From assembly GCA_946006895.1 (NCBI GenBank), contig CAMFZO010000110.1, positions 1-5,310 on the forward strand: a stretch of 5,310 nt of DNA. The letters are read 5' to 3'. Shown here piece after piece: positions 1-4,740 of the stretch. The notes below the pieces were generated by a model. It ran no database searches and was not told the origin of the DNA. It saw nothing but the letters and a program-made list of their open reading frames with translations. This DNA comes from an uncultured Clostridia bacterium. GTDB taxonomy: Bacteria > Bacillota > Clostridia > Oscillospirales > Oscillospiraceae. The number at the start of each line of letters is the position of its first letter. The stretch's first letter is position 1. The position numbers and the translations under genes are program-made.

Positions 1-1528
1 CTATGAGGCGGCGCTGCGGCTGGTGCTGACGGAACAGATCAAAAAACTCACCCATGATTTAAAATCCCTGATGCGGAAGCTGCTGGAGCAGGGGCTGCCG
101 GTGGAGGGTTTCATTTTTGACACCGCGCTGGCGGCCTATCTTCTCGATGCCACGCGGGGCAAATACGATCTTCCCGCCGTTGCCGAAGCCTACGGGCATT
201 TTACCCTGCCTTCCGCTGCCGACACCACGCCGGAGGGGGTGCTGTTCAGCGCCGTCGCGGCGGTGGAGGCGGTCTATGAGCCGCTGCTGACCCAACTACG
301 CGACCAGGACAGTGACAAGCTCTATTTTGACGTGGAGCTGCCTCTCTGCCGCGTTTTGGCGGAGATGGAGCGCGACGGCGTCCTGGTGGACCGGGGCGCG
401 CTGCGCAGCTTCGGTGATATGCTCTGTGCCCGCATTTCCGACTGCGAGGCCCTGATCTACGAGGCTGCCGGCGGGGAATTCAACATCAACTCCACCAGGC
501 AACTGGGAGAGCTTCTCTTTGACAAGCTGAAGCTGCCCCCAGTCAAAAAGACCAAGAGCGGCTATTCCACCAACGCCGAGGTGCTGGAAGCCCTGCGGGA
601 CAAGCATCCCGTGGTGCAGGCGATCATGGACTACCGTATGCTGACCAAGCTGAAGTCCACCTATGCTGACGGCCTGCAAAAGGAGATCGCCACAGACGGC
701 CGCATTCACACCACCTTCCAGAATATGGTCACCGCCACGGGGCGGCTGTCCTCCACGGAGCCGAATCTGCAGAATATCCCCGTGCGGACGGAGCTGGGCA
801 GCGAGATACGGAAGATGTTTGTGCCCCGCGACGGGTGGGTTTTTGTGGACGCAGATTACTCTCAAATTGAGCTGCGGGTCCTGGCCCATATCGCAAATGA
901 TCGGCAGATGCAGGCGGCATTCCGCTCCGGCGAGGATTTCCACAGCGTCACCGCCTCTCAGGTGTTCAACGTGCCCCTGGAGCAGGTCACGCCCCTCATG
1001 CGCCGCCATGCCAAGGCGGTGAATTTCGGTATCGTCTACGGTATTTCCGAATTCTCCCTGGCTCAGGACATCGGCGTCAGCCGCGCCGAGGCCAAGGAAT
1101 ATATCAACAGCTACCTGAGCAAATACAGCGGCGTCCGGGATTATATGAAGCACATCGTGGAGACGGCCCGGGAGCAGAGCTATGTGGAGACTGCTTTTCA
1201 CCGCCGGAGAAAGATCCCGGAAATCAACAGCACCAATTTCAATGTCCGCAGCGGGGCGGAGCGTATCGCCCTCAACACGCCGGTTCAGGGAACGGCCGCC
1301 GACATCATCAAGCTGGCCATGGTCCGAGTGTTCCGCACCCTCCAGGAGCAGGCGCTGCAGGCAAGGCTCATCTTGCAGGTTCATGATGAGTTGATTGTCG
1401 AGTGTCCGGCCTTTGAGGCCCAGCGCGTCATGGACATTGTGACTGAGGCCATGGAAAGCGCCGTCAGGCTGACGGTGCCCCTGGTCGCGGAGGCAAAAAT
1501 GGGCGAAAGCTGGTATGATGCAAAATGA
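1..1528 (+). CDS. polA: DNA polymerase I, 3' part (5' end outside window)
   Basis: Family A DNA polymerase, which fills gaps in repair and replaces Okazaki primers. The frame is open from base 2 to a TGA at 1526-1528, giving 508 visible residues; the 5' nuclease domain and the start of the exonuclease-like domain lie upstream. Numbering from the first full codon, the polymerase domain is complete. It has the TGRLSS...PNLQNIP block (about 244-260), motif A VDADYSQIELR with catalytic Asp285, motif B RRHAKAVNFGIVYG with Lys338, Phe342 and Tyr346, motif C VHDEL with catalytic Asp462, and a C-terminal WYDAK like that of Bacillus enzymes. The exonuclease-like domain looks dead: the LKYD aspartate of E. 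coli (D424) aligns with Leu23, and no YxxxD motif (D501 region) is seen. This is common in Bacillota Pol I, so proofreading is probably absent. The stop overlaps the rimI start (ATGA). Confidence 0.97.
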   Translation, partial: YEAALRLVLTEQIKKLTHDLKSLMRKLLEQGLPVEGFIFDTALAAYLLDATRGKYDLPAVAEAYGHFTLPSAADTTPEGVLFSAVAAVEAVYEPLLTQLRDQDSDKLYFDVELPLCRVLAEMERDGVLVDRGALRSFGDMLCARISDCEALIYEAAGGEFNINSTRQLGELLFDKLKLPPVKKTKSGYSTNAEVLEALRDKHPVVQAIMDYRMLTKLKSTYADGLQKEIATDGRIHTTFQNMVTATGRLSSTEPNLQNIPVRTELGSEIRKMFVPRDGWVFVDADYSQIELRVLAHIANDRQMQAAFRSGEDFHSVTASQVFNVPLEQVTPLMRRHAKAVNFGIVYGISEFSLAQDIGVSRAEAKEYINSYLSKYSGVRDYMKHIVETAREQSYVETAFHRRRKIPEINSTNFNVRSGAERIALNTPVQGTAADIIKLAMVRVFRTLQEQALQARLILQVHDELIVECPAFEAQRVMDIVTEAMESAVRLTVPLVAEAKMGESWYDAK

Positions 1529-1956
1529 TCGTTCCGATGAAGCCGTCCCATGTGCCGCAGATCGCGGCCCTGGAAAAGCTGTGTTTTTCCGACCCCTGGA
1601 GCGAAGCCTCCGTGGCTGCCGAATGTGAAAATCCATTGAGCCTCTGGCTGGTGGCGGAGCGTGACGGAAAGGTGGCCGGCTATATCGGTTCTCAGTCCGT
1701 GCCGCCGGAGGCCGACGTGCTCAATCTGGCGGTGGCCCCAGATTGCCGCAGACAGGGCCTGGGCAGAAAGCTCCTGTGCACACTGACAGAGCTTTTGCAC
1801 AGCAGGGGCATCGAGGCCCTTTCCCTGGAGGTCCGCCCGACCAATCAGGCGGCCCTGGCGCTGTATTCCGACCTGGGCTTTGTCCAGGTGGGAAGACGGC
1901 CAAAATATTATGTAAACCCAACAGAGGATGCTCTGATTTTGCGAAAGGAGCTGTAA
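1525..1956 (+). CDS. rimI: ribosomal protein S18-alanine N-acetyltransferase RimI
   Basis: GNAT-family acetyltransferase expected to move acetyl from acetyl-CoA to the N-terminal alanine of ribosomal protein S18. At 143 residues it has the usual family length. Visible features are the N-terminal FSDPWS segment (21-26), the acetyl-CoA pyrophosphate loop RRQGLG (75-80), and LEVRPTNQAALALYSDLGF (101-119). Within the last segment Glu102 and Tyr114 match the catalytic Glu103/Tyr115 pair described for Salmonella RimI. The ATG overlaps the polA stop as ATGA and no strong Shine-Dalgarno sequence precedes it, so translation is probably coupled to polA. tsaD begins one base after its stop; rimI-tsaD adjacency is frequent in Bacillota and supports RimI over another GNAT. 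The exact substrate is inferred from family and context. Confidence 0.92.
   Translation: MIVPMKPSHVPQIAALEKLCFSDPWSEASVAAECENPLSLWLVAERDGKVAGYIGSQSVPPEADVLNLAVAPDCRRQGLGRKLLCTLTELLHSRGIEALSLEVRPTNQAALALYSDLGFVQVGRRPKYYVNPTEDALILRKEL
1944..1950 (+). promoter_or_regulatory. ribosome binding site of tsaD
   Basis: AAAGGAG lies inside the last codons of rimI, 7 bases before the ATG at 1958. It fixes the tsaD start and lets tsaD be translated both by re-initiation after rimI and independently. Confidence 0.8.
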
Positions 1957-1957
1957 T

Positions 1958-2974
1958 ATGCTGATTCTTTCGGTGGAATCCTCCTGTGATGAGACGGCCG
2001 TCGCCCTGGTACGGGACGGACGGCAGGTGTTGACGGATTGCATCGCCTCCCAGGTGCCGCTGCACCGAATCTACGGCGGCGTGGTGCCGGAGATCGCGTC
2101 GAGAAAGCACATTGAGGCCATCTACGGTCTGGCGGAGCAGGCGCTGGAAAAGGCCAACGTCAGCCGGGCGGAGATCGACGCCGTGGCGGTGACCTACGCC
2201 CCCGGACTGATCGGCGCGCTGCTGGTAGGGGTGAACTTTGCCAAGGCGGCGGCCATGGCGCTGAACGTGCCGCTCATTCCCGTCCACCATATCCGCGGAC
2301 ACATTGCCGCCAATTACATTGCCTATCCCGATCTGGAGCCGCCTTTTTTGTGCCTGGTGGTTTCCGGCGGCCACACCATGCTGGTGGACGTGAAGGACTA
2401 TACCGATATGGAGATTCTCGGCTCCACCCGGGATGACGCGGCGGGAGAGTGCTTTGATAAGGTGGCGCGGGTCCTTGGAATGCCTTATCCCGGCGGCGCT
2501 GCCCTGGACAAGGCCGCCCGGTCCGGCGACGAGAACCGCTATCCCATGCCCCACACCAAGCTGTCGGGAAATCCGCTGGATATGTCCTTTTCGGGGCTGA
2601 AAACGGCGGCGGTGAATCTGATCCACAACACCAGACAAAAGGGCGGGGAAGTGGAGGTCGCCGACCTGTGCGCCAGCTTCTCCCGGGCGGTCAGCGAAAT
2701 GCTGCTGCCCCGGACGGAGACGGCGCTGGAGCAGACCGGCAGACACGTTTTGGCGGTAGCCGGCGGCGTGGCGGCCAACAGCCGTATCCGGGCCGACCTG
2801 GACCGCCTGTGCAAAAAACGGAACGTCCGGCTCTGTATGCCGCCCCTGTCCCTCTGCGGCGACAACGCGGCCATGATCGGCGCCCAGGGCTACTACGAAT
2901 TCCTGGCGGGAAATCTTGCCGATCAGACCCTCAACGCCTACGCCACAAAATCCATGGAGGGAGAAACTTTGTAG
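1958..2974 (+). CDS. tsaD: tRNA N6-adenosine threonylcarbamoyltransferase TsaD
   Basis: Catalytic ASKHA-fold subunit (Kae1/YgjD family) of the bacterial t6A machinery. It transfers threonylcarbamoyl from TC-AMP to A37 of ANN-decoding tRNAs, working in the cytoplasm with TsaB and TsaE after TsaC/Sua5 makes TC-AMP. At 338 residues it is full length. Visible motifs are the N-terminal SVESSCDET (5-13), GGVVPEIASRKH (40-51), the metal-binding HxxxH (His111, His115, same numbering as E. coli), VSGGHT, the GGVAANS nucleotide loop, and the C-terminal LCGDNAAM with the metal-ligand Asp302. The start is set by AAAGGAG upstream. It is the last gene of the run: TAG at 2972-2974 is followed 9 bases later by an intrinsic terminator. 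tsaB and tsaE are not in the window. Confidence 0.97.
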   Translation: MLILSVESSCDETAVALVRDGRQVLTDCIASQVPLHRIYGGVVPEIASRKHIEAIYGLAEQALEKANVSRAEIDAVAVTYAPGLIGALLVGVNFAKAAAMALNVPLIPVHHIRGHIAANYIAYPDLEPPFLCLVVSGGHTMLVDVKDYTDMEILGSTRDDAAGECFDKVARVLGMPYPGGAALDKAARSGDENRYPMPHTKLSGNPLDMSFSGLKTAAVNLIHNTRQKGGEVEVADLCASFSRAVSEMLLPRTETALEQTGRHVLAVAGGVAANSRIRADLDRLCKKRNVRLCMPPLSLCGDNAAMIGAQGYYEFLAGNLADQTLNAYATKSMEGETL

Positions 2975-2983
2975 AAAGAAATC

Positions 2984-3020
2984 AAAATGCAGGGTGCCTT
3001 GTCGCATCCTGCATTTTTTT
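2984..3020 (+). terminator. intrinsic terminator after tsaD
   Basis: Arms 2984-2997 and 3004-3017 pair over 14 bp (core ATGCAGG/CCTGCAT, one G-U pair) around a 6-base loop. Seven T (3014-3020) follow on the + strand. It lies just after the tsaD stop and should end the polA-rimI-tsaD transcript. On the opposite strand only four T follow, so it is mainly a + strand terminator. Confidence 0.9.
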
Positions 3021-3113
3021 GCCGAAAAAGTTGCTTGTAATTCTGACGAAATAATGTGATTATGTAAACCGAATGGAAACTTTCGATTGTGAAAGAAATC
3101 CGTTTGCACCCGA

Positions 3114-3206
3114 TGCGCAAAAACGGACGAAGGGGGAAAAGACCTGCAAAGACAGGGAATACAGCTTGTGCAAAAACCTGTGCAAACTGTTTATAACTTT
3201 TGCGCA
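3114..3206. repeat. cluster of TG(T/C)GCAAA octamers
   Basis: Four copies of TGYGCAAA occur in under 100 bases: TGCGCAAA at 3114-3121, TGTGCAAA at 3167-3174 and again at 3179-3186 (12-base period), and the inverted TTTGCGCA at 3199-3206. Further TGCAAA/TTTGCA hexamers are at 3103-3108, 3145-3150, 3270-3275 and 3288-3293. Function unknown. Confidence 0.6.
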
Positions 3207-3207
3207 G
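3178..3207. other. imperfect inverted repeat / possible RNA hairpin
   Basis: CTGTGCAAA (3178-3186) faces TTTGCGCAG (3199-3207), a 9-bp stem with one G-T pair and a 12-base loop. The right arm can instead pair with CTGCGC at 3235-3240, so two mutually exclusive folds are possible. No T tract follows, so it does not look like a terminator. Confidence 0.45.
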
Positions 3208-3301
3208 AGCCGAAAAAATTATCATTACTGTCAACTGCGCGTTTTCGCGGAAGGTCAACAAAACCCATTTTTGCAAGAAAATTTCCCTGCAAAAGAGTTA
3301 C

Positions 3302-3350
3302 AAAAAAATAACGGGCCCTTCCTCCTCCTGTAACGGAGAGGGAAGGGCCG
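3302..3350 (-). terminator. intrinsic terminator of the redox operon
   Basis: On the minus strand, arms at 3349-3341 and 3322-3314 (GGCCCTTCC/GGAAGGGCC) form a 9-bp stem. After a C-A mismatch and a U-G pair, a further 4 bp (CTCC/GGAG) close a 6-base loop. A run of seven T on the minus strand (A run at 3302-3308 on +) follows a few bases later. It begins 8 bases after the rubrerythrin stop. Confidence 0.88.
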
Positions 3351-3357
3351 GAAAGAA

Positions 3358-3894
3358 TCAATAGTTTTCTGCGTGGACTTCGAAGTAGGACTGGGGATGG
3401 GCGCAGGTCGGGCAGATCTCCGGGGCAGTGGTGCCGACGACGATATGACCGCAGTTGCGGCATTCCCAAACCTTGACCTCGCTCTTGGCGAAGACCTCGG
3501 CCATCTCCACATTCTTCAGCAGGGCGCGGTAGCGCTCCTCATGATGCTTTTCGATGGCGGCGACCAGACGGAACTTGGCTGCCAGCTCCGGGAAGCCCTC
3601 TTCCTCGGCGGTCTTGGCAAAGCCGTCGTACATATCGGTCCACTCGTAGTTTTCGCCCTCGGCGGCGCTGAGCAGGTTTTCGGCGGTGTTGCCGATGCCG
3701 TTGAGCTCCTTGAACCACATCTTGGCGTGCTCTTTCTCGTTCTCGGCGGTCTTGAGGAACAGGGCAGCGATCTGCTCATAGCCCTCTTTCTTCGCGGCGG
3801 ATGCAAAATAGGTGTACTTGTTGCGGGCCTGGGACTCACCGGCAAAGGCGGCCTCCAGGTTCTTTTCGGTCTGTGTTCCTGCGTATTTGCTCAT
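3358..3894 (-). CDS. rbr: rubrerythrin
   Basis: Cytoplasmic non-haem iron peroxidase of anaerobes that reduces H2O2 to water with electrons from rubredoxin or NAD(P)H:rubredoxin reductases. At 178 residues it has the classical two-domain layout. The N-terminal ferritin-like four-helix domain (1 to about 130) carries diiron ligands that fit the family: Glu20, Glu53 and His56 (ENEKEH), Glu81 and Glu84 (GENYEW), and Glu115 and His118 (EKHH), with Tyr27 nearby. The C-terminal rubredoxin domain (about 140-173) holds CxxC pairs Cys145/148 and Cys161/164. All expected ligands are present. The start follows AGGAGG by 7 bases. It is the last gene of the FTR-trx-rbr operon, 46 bp after thioredoxin, with a terminator directly behind it. 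Confidence 0.97.
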   Translation of the reverse strand: MSKYAGTQTEKNLEAAFAGESQARNKYTYFASAAKKEGYEQIAALFLKTAENEKEHAKMWFKELNGIGNTAENLLSAAEGENYEWTDMYDGFAKTAEEEGFPELAAKFRLVAAIEKHHEERYRALLKNVEMAEVFAKSEVKVWECRNCGHIVVGTTAPEICPTCAHPQSYFEVHAENY

Positions 3895-3901
3895 GGGATA
3901 A

Positions 3902-3907
3902 CCTCCT
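3902..3907 (-). promoter_or_regulatory. ribosome binding site of rubrerythrin
   Basis: A perfect AGGAGG on the minus strand ends 7 bases before the ATG at 3894. It is the best-matching ribosome binding site in the operon and suggests strong expression of rubrerythrin. Confidence 0.85.
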
Positions 3908-3940
3908 ATATAAATAATTTGCTCGTGTTATGTACGCATT

Positions 3941-4249
3941 TCACCGCAGCATGGCGGTGATCTGCTCCTTGGGGCGGAAGCCGACGGTGGTATTGACGAG
4001 CCGGCCCTCCCTGAACAGCATCACTGTGGGGATGCTGTCGACCCGGAACTGCATGGCAAGCTCCGGCTCCTCGTCCACATTGACCTTGCCGACCTTGACC
4101 GTTCCGGCGTATTCTTCGGCGATCTCGCTGATGACCGGGGCAAGCATCCGGCACGGGCCGCACCAGGTGGCCCAGAAGTCCACCAGCACGGGGATCTCCG
4201 AGCGCAAAACCTCCGCCTCAAAATTGTTCTTTGTGATCGTAACTTCCAT
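3941..4249 (-). CDS. trxA: thioredoxin
   Basis: Small cytoplasmic dithiol reductase of 102 residues, a single thioredoxin fold of normal length. It has the classical active site WCGPC (Cys30 and Cys33), the buried Asp24 in VDFWA, and the cis-proline Pro74 in SIPT; the C-terminal glycine-rich stretch is TTVGFRPKEQ. The start is supported by GAGAGGAG (4267-4260) ten bases upstream. It lies 27 bp after the FTR catalytic-subunit gene and 46 bp before rubrerythrin on the same strand, so the three are probably co-transcribed. The neighbouring FTR suggests this thioredoxin is reduced with ferredoxin electrons rather than only by an NADPH-thioredoxin reductase; that link is inferred from context. Confidence 0.96.
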   Translation of the reverse strand: MEVTITKNNFEAEVLRSEIPVLVDFWATWCGPCRMLAPVISEIAEEYAGTVKVGKVNVDEEPELAMQFRVDSIPTVMLFREGRLVNTTVGFRPKEQITAMLR

Positions 4250-4276
4250 CTGTTTCAGACTCCTCTCGTGATTCGA

Positions 4277-4477
4277 TCAATCCAGCGATTTGTAGTAGAG
4301 CATACAGTGGCAGAAGCCCTCGAAGGACGGGTCCTTCATCTGCTCCCGGAATTCCCGACACATACACTTGTTCTCCTCGGTACGCTCCCTGCGGCAGGGA
4401 CAGTACCCGCCGGTCTGCTTCAGGCCCTCCCGGACCGTTTTCACGATCTCGGCATCGGGATTCAGCGTTACTTTCAT
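4277..4477 (-). CDS. ferredoxin:thioredoxin reductase catalytic subunit-like protein
   Basis: Small [4Fe-4S] protein of 66 residues, expected to pass single electrons from ferredoxin to the disulfide of thioredoxin. The evidence is the six-cysteine pattern C26-P-C28, C38-M-C40 and C56-H-C58, with the flanks GGYCPCR, KCMCREFREQ and FCHCMLYYK typical of FTR catalytic (beta) chains. By analogy with the cyanobacterial enzyme, Cys28 and Cys58 would be the redox disulfide and Cys26, 38, 40 and 56 the cluster ligands. It lacks the longer N-terminus of plant chains, and no variable subunit is encoded nearby, as in other anaerobes. The ATG at 4477 is chosen because GGGAGGTG sits 6-7 bases upstream; an upstream in-frame ATG at 4525 has no such site. 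It is the first gene of the operon, directly before thioredoxin, which supports the assignment. Confidence 0.88.
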   Translation of the reverse strand: MKVTLNPDAEIVKTVREGLKQTGGYCPCRRERTEENKCMCREFREQMKDPSFEGFCHCMLYYKSLD

Positions 4478-4482
4478 CGCAA

Positions 4483-4491
4483 GCACCTCCC
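4483..4491 (-). promoter_or_regulatory. ribosome binding site fixing the FTR start
   Basis: GGGAGGTGC on the minus strand lies about 6-7 bases before the ATG at 4477. It decides for the 66-residue protein over an 82-residue version starting at 4525. Confidence 0.82.
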
Positions 4492-4537
4492 GGCGGCCTT
4501 GGCAAGCGGTTTTGGACAGAGCCACGACCCGGCCGCC
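4492..4537 (-). promoter_or_regulatory. leader hairpin beside the FTR ribosome binding site
   Basis: GGCGGCC (4537-4531 on the minus strand) pairs perfectly with GGCCGCC (4498-4492), and an inner TGGC/GCCA stem (4524-4521 with 4503-4500) can form within it. The 3' arm ends at the base next to the ribosome binding site. It lies inside the predicted leader of about 72 nt. It may affect translation or transcript stability; no known riboswitch class was recognised. Confidence 0.45.
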
Positions 4538-4541
4538 TCTT

Positions 4542-4557
4542 TATAAGTATATAAGTA
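4542..4557. repeat. tandem TATAAGTA repeat
   Basis: Two exact head-to-tail copies of TATAAGTA (4542-4549 and 4550-4557) lie at the predicted transcription start of the redox operon. The second copy is half of the PerR-like dyad, so the first could be an extra half-site. Confidence 0.6.
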
Positions 4558-4563
4558 TTATAC
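4549..4563. promoter_or_regulatory. candidate PerR/Fur-family operator
   Basis: The dyad TATAA-GTA-TTATA (4550-4562) has two perfect 5-bp arms. Compared with the B. subtilis PerR box TTATAATNATTATAA, the 15 bases 4549-4563 agree at 11 of 14 defined positions, differing at positions 1, 7 and 15. It covers the -10 hexamer of the redox operon, where a repressor would block RNA polymerase. Caution: the -10 itself supplies one arm, and AT-rich DNA can match by chance. The regulator gene is not in the window. Confidence 0.45.
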
Positions 4564-4585
4564 CATAATCCGAAAAAATGTGCAA
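4557..4585 (-). promoter_or_regulatory. extended -10 promoter of FTR-trx-rbr operon
   Basis: On the minus strand a perfect TATAAT (4562-4557) is preceded by TGG (4565-4563), an extended -10 TGnTATAAT. A weak -35, TTGCAC (4585-4580), sits 17 bases upstream. Transcription should start near 4550, leaving a leader of about 72 nt before the FTR start. Confidence 0.8.
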
Positions 4586-4596
4586 GCGCGCAAGCG
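4582..4596. repeat. GCAAGCG direct repeat upstream of the redox promoter
   Basis: GCAAGCG occurs at 4582-4588 and 4590-4596, overlapping and just upstream of the weak -35 of the redox operon. A third copy is at 4502-4508 within the leader. Possibly a protein-binding site, possibly chance. Confidence 0.35.
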
Positions 4597-4679
4597 GGTT
4601 GTGGAGAAAATTTGCGCCCTCTGCCACCAAACAGGCAACCGGGGAAATCTTTTTGTTCCGAAAAATTTACACACCGTTC

Positions 4680-4697
4680 ACCGCCTTCCCGGGCGGT
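4680..4697. promoter_or_regulatory. inverted repeat upstream of the ABC promoter -10
   Basis: ACCGCC (4680-4685) and GGCGGT (4692-4697) form a perfect 6-bp dyad with a 6-base spacer, ending three bases before the extended -10 of the ABC gene. This is a plausible operator position, but no regulator family is recognised from it. Confidence 0.35.
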
Positions 4698-4699
4698 TA

Positions 4700-4708
4700 T
4701 GCTATACT
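4700..4708 (+). promoter_or_regulatory. extended -10 promoter of the ABC transporter gene
   Basis: TGCTATACT is an extended -10 (TGn plus TATACT, 5 of 6 to consensus). No good -35 lies at 16-18 bases, as is tolerated with extended -10 elements. The start would be near 4715, about 25 bases before the ATG. Confidence 0.6.
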
Positions 4709-4740
4709 TTGCATGAAAAAAACAGGAAGCAGGTACGGAC

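Larger units (their letters stand above)
3021..3301. other. unassigned AT-richer gap between convergent terminators
   Basis: About 280 bp lie between the tsaD terminator and the rubrerythrin terminator, so read-through from either side is unlikely. Base composition is clearly more AT-rich than the flanking genes. No reading frame here has both a ribosome binding site and recognisable protein features. What it holds is a cluster of TGCAAA-type motifs and imperfect hairpins: 3099-3127 (9 bp with a 2-base bulge), 3143-3156 (4 bp) and 3178-3207 (9 bp with one G-T). No convincing sigma-A promoter was found. It could be plain spacer, a binding-site cluster or an unrecognised small RNA; the sequence alone does not decide. 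Confidence 0.6.

Noticed and set aside
296..1636. Long minus strand frame opposite polA
   Set aside because: Antisense shadow of a high-GC gene; the protein is rich in His, Arg and Gly and has no domain, whereas polA in the other strand is unmistakable.
1721..3109. Long minus strand frame opposite rimI and tsaD
   Set aside because: Antisense shadow that runs across two real genes and a terminator.
3229..3234. Perfect TTGACA on the minus strand in the gap
   Set aside because: No -10 like sequence lies 16-18 bases downstream, so it is not called a promoter.
2938..3276. 112-codon minus strand reading frame
   Set aside because: It overlaps the tsaD 3' end and its terminator in antisense, and it lacks a ribosome binding site and family features.
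3073..3333. 86-codon + strand reading frame in the intergenic gap
   Set aside because: It has no ribosome binding site before the ATG and no recognisable protein features, and its end runs through the rubrerythrin terminator hairpin.
3908..3914. TATA-rich stretch between thioredoxin and rubrerythrin as an internal promoter
   Set aside because: It touches the rubrerythrin ribosome binding site, so a transcript from it would lose that site; no -35 was seen.
3373..3960. 195-codon + strand frame opposite rubrerythrin
   Set aside because: Leu/Gly/Val-rich mirror of the rubrerythrin codons; no start signal.
4478..4525. Upstream ATG (4525) giving an 82-residue FTR protein
   Set aside because: No ribosome binding site lies before it, and the added residues match the leader hairpin and ribosome binding site DNA. 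The ATG at 4477 has a strong site and gives the expected family length.
4622..4637. TGCC/GGCA hairpin followed by a T run as a + strand terminator
   Set aside because: The stem is only 4 bp and the T run is more than ten bases away. No + strand gene ends there.
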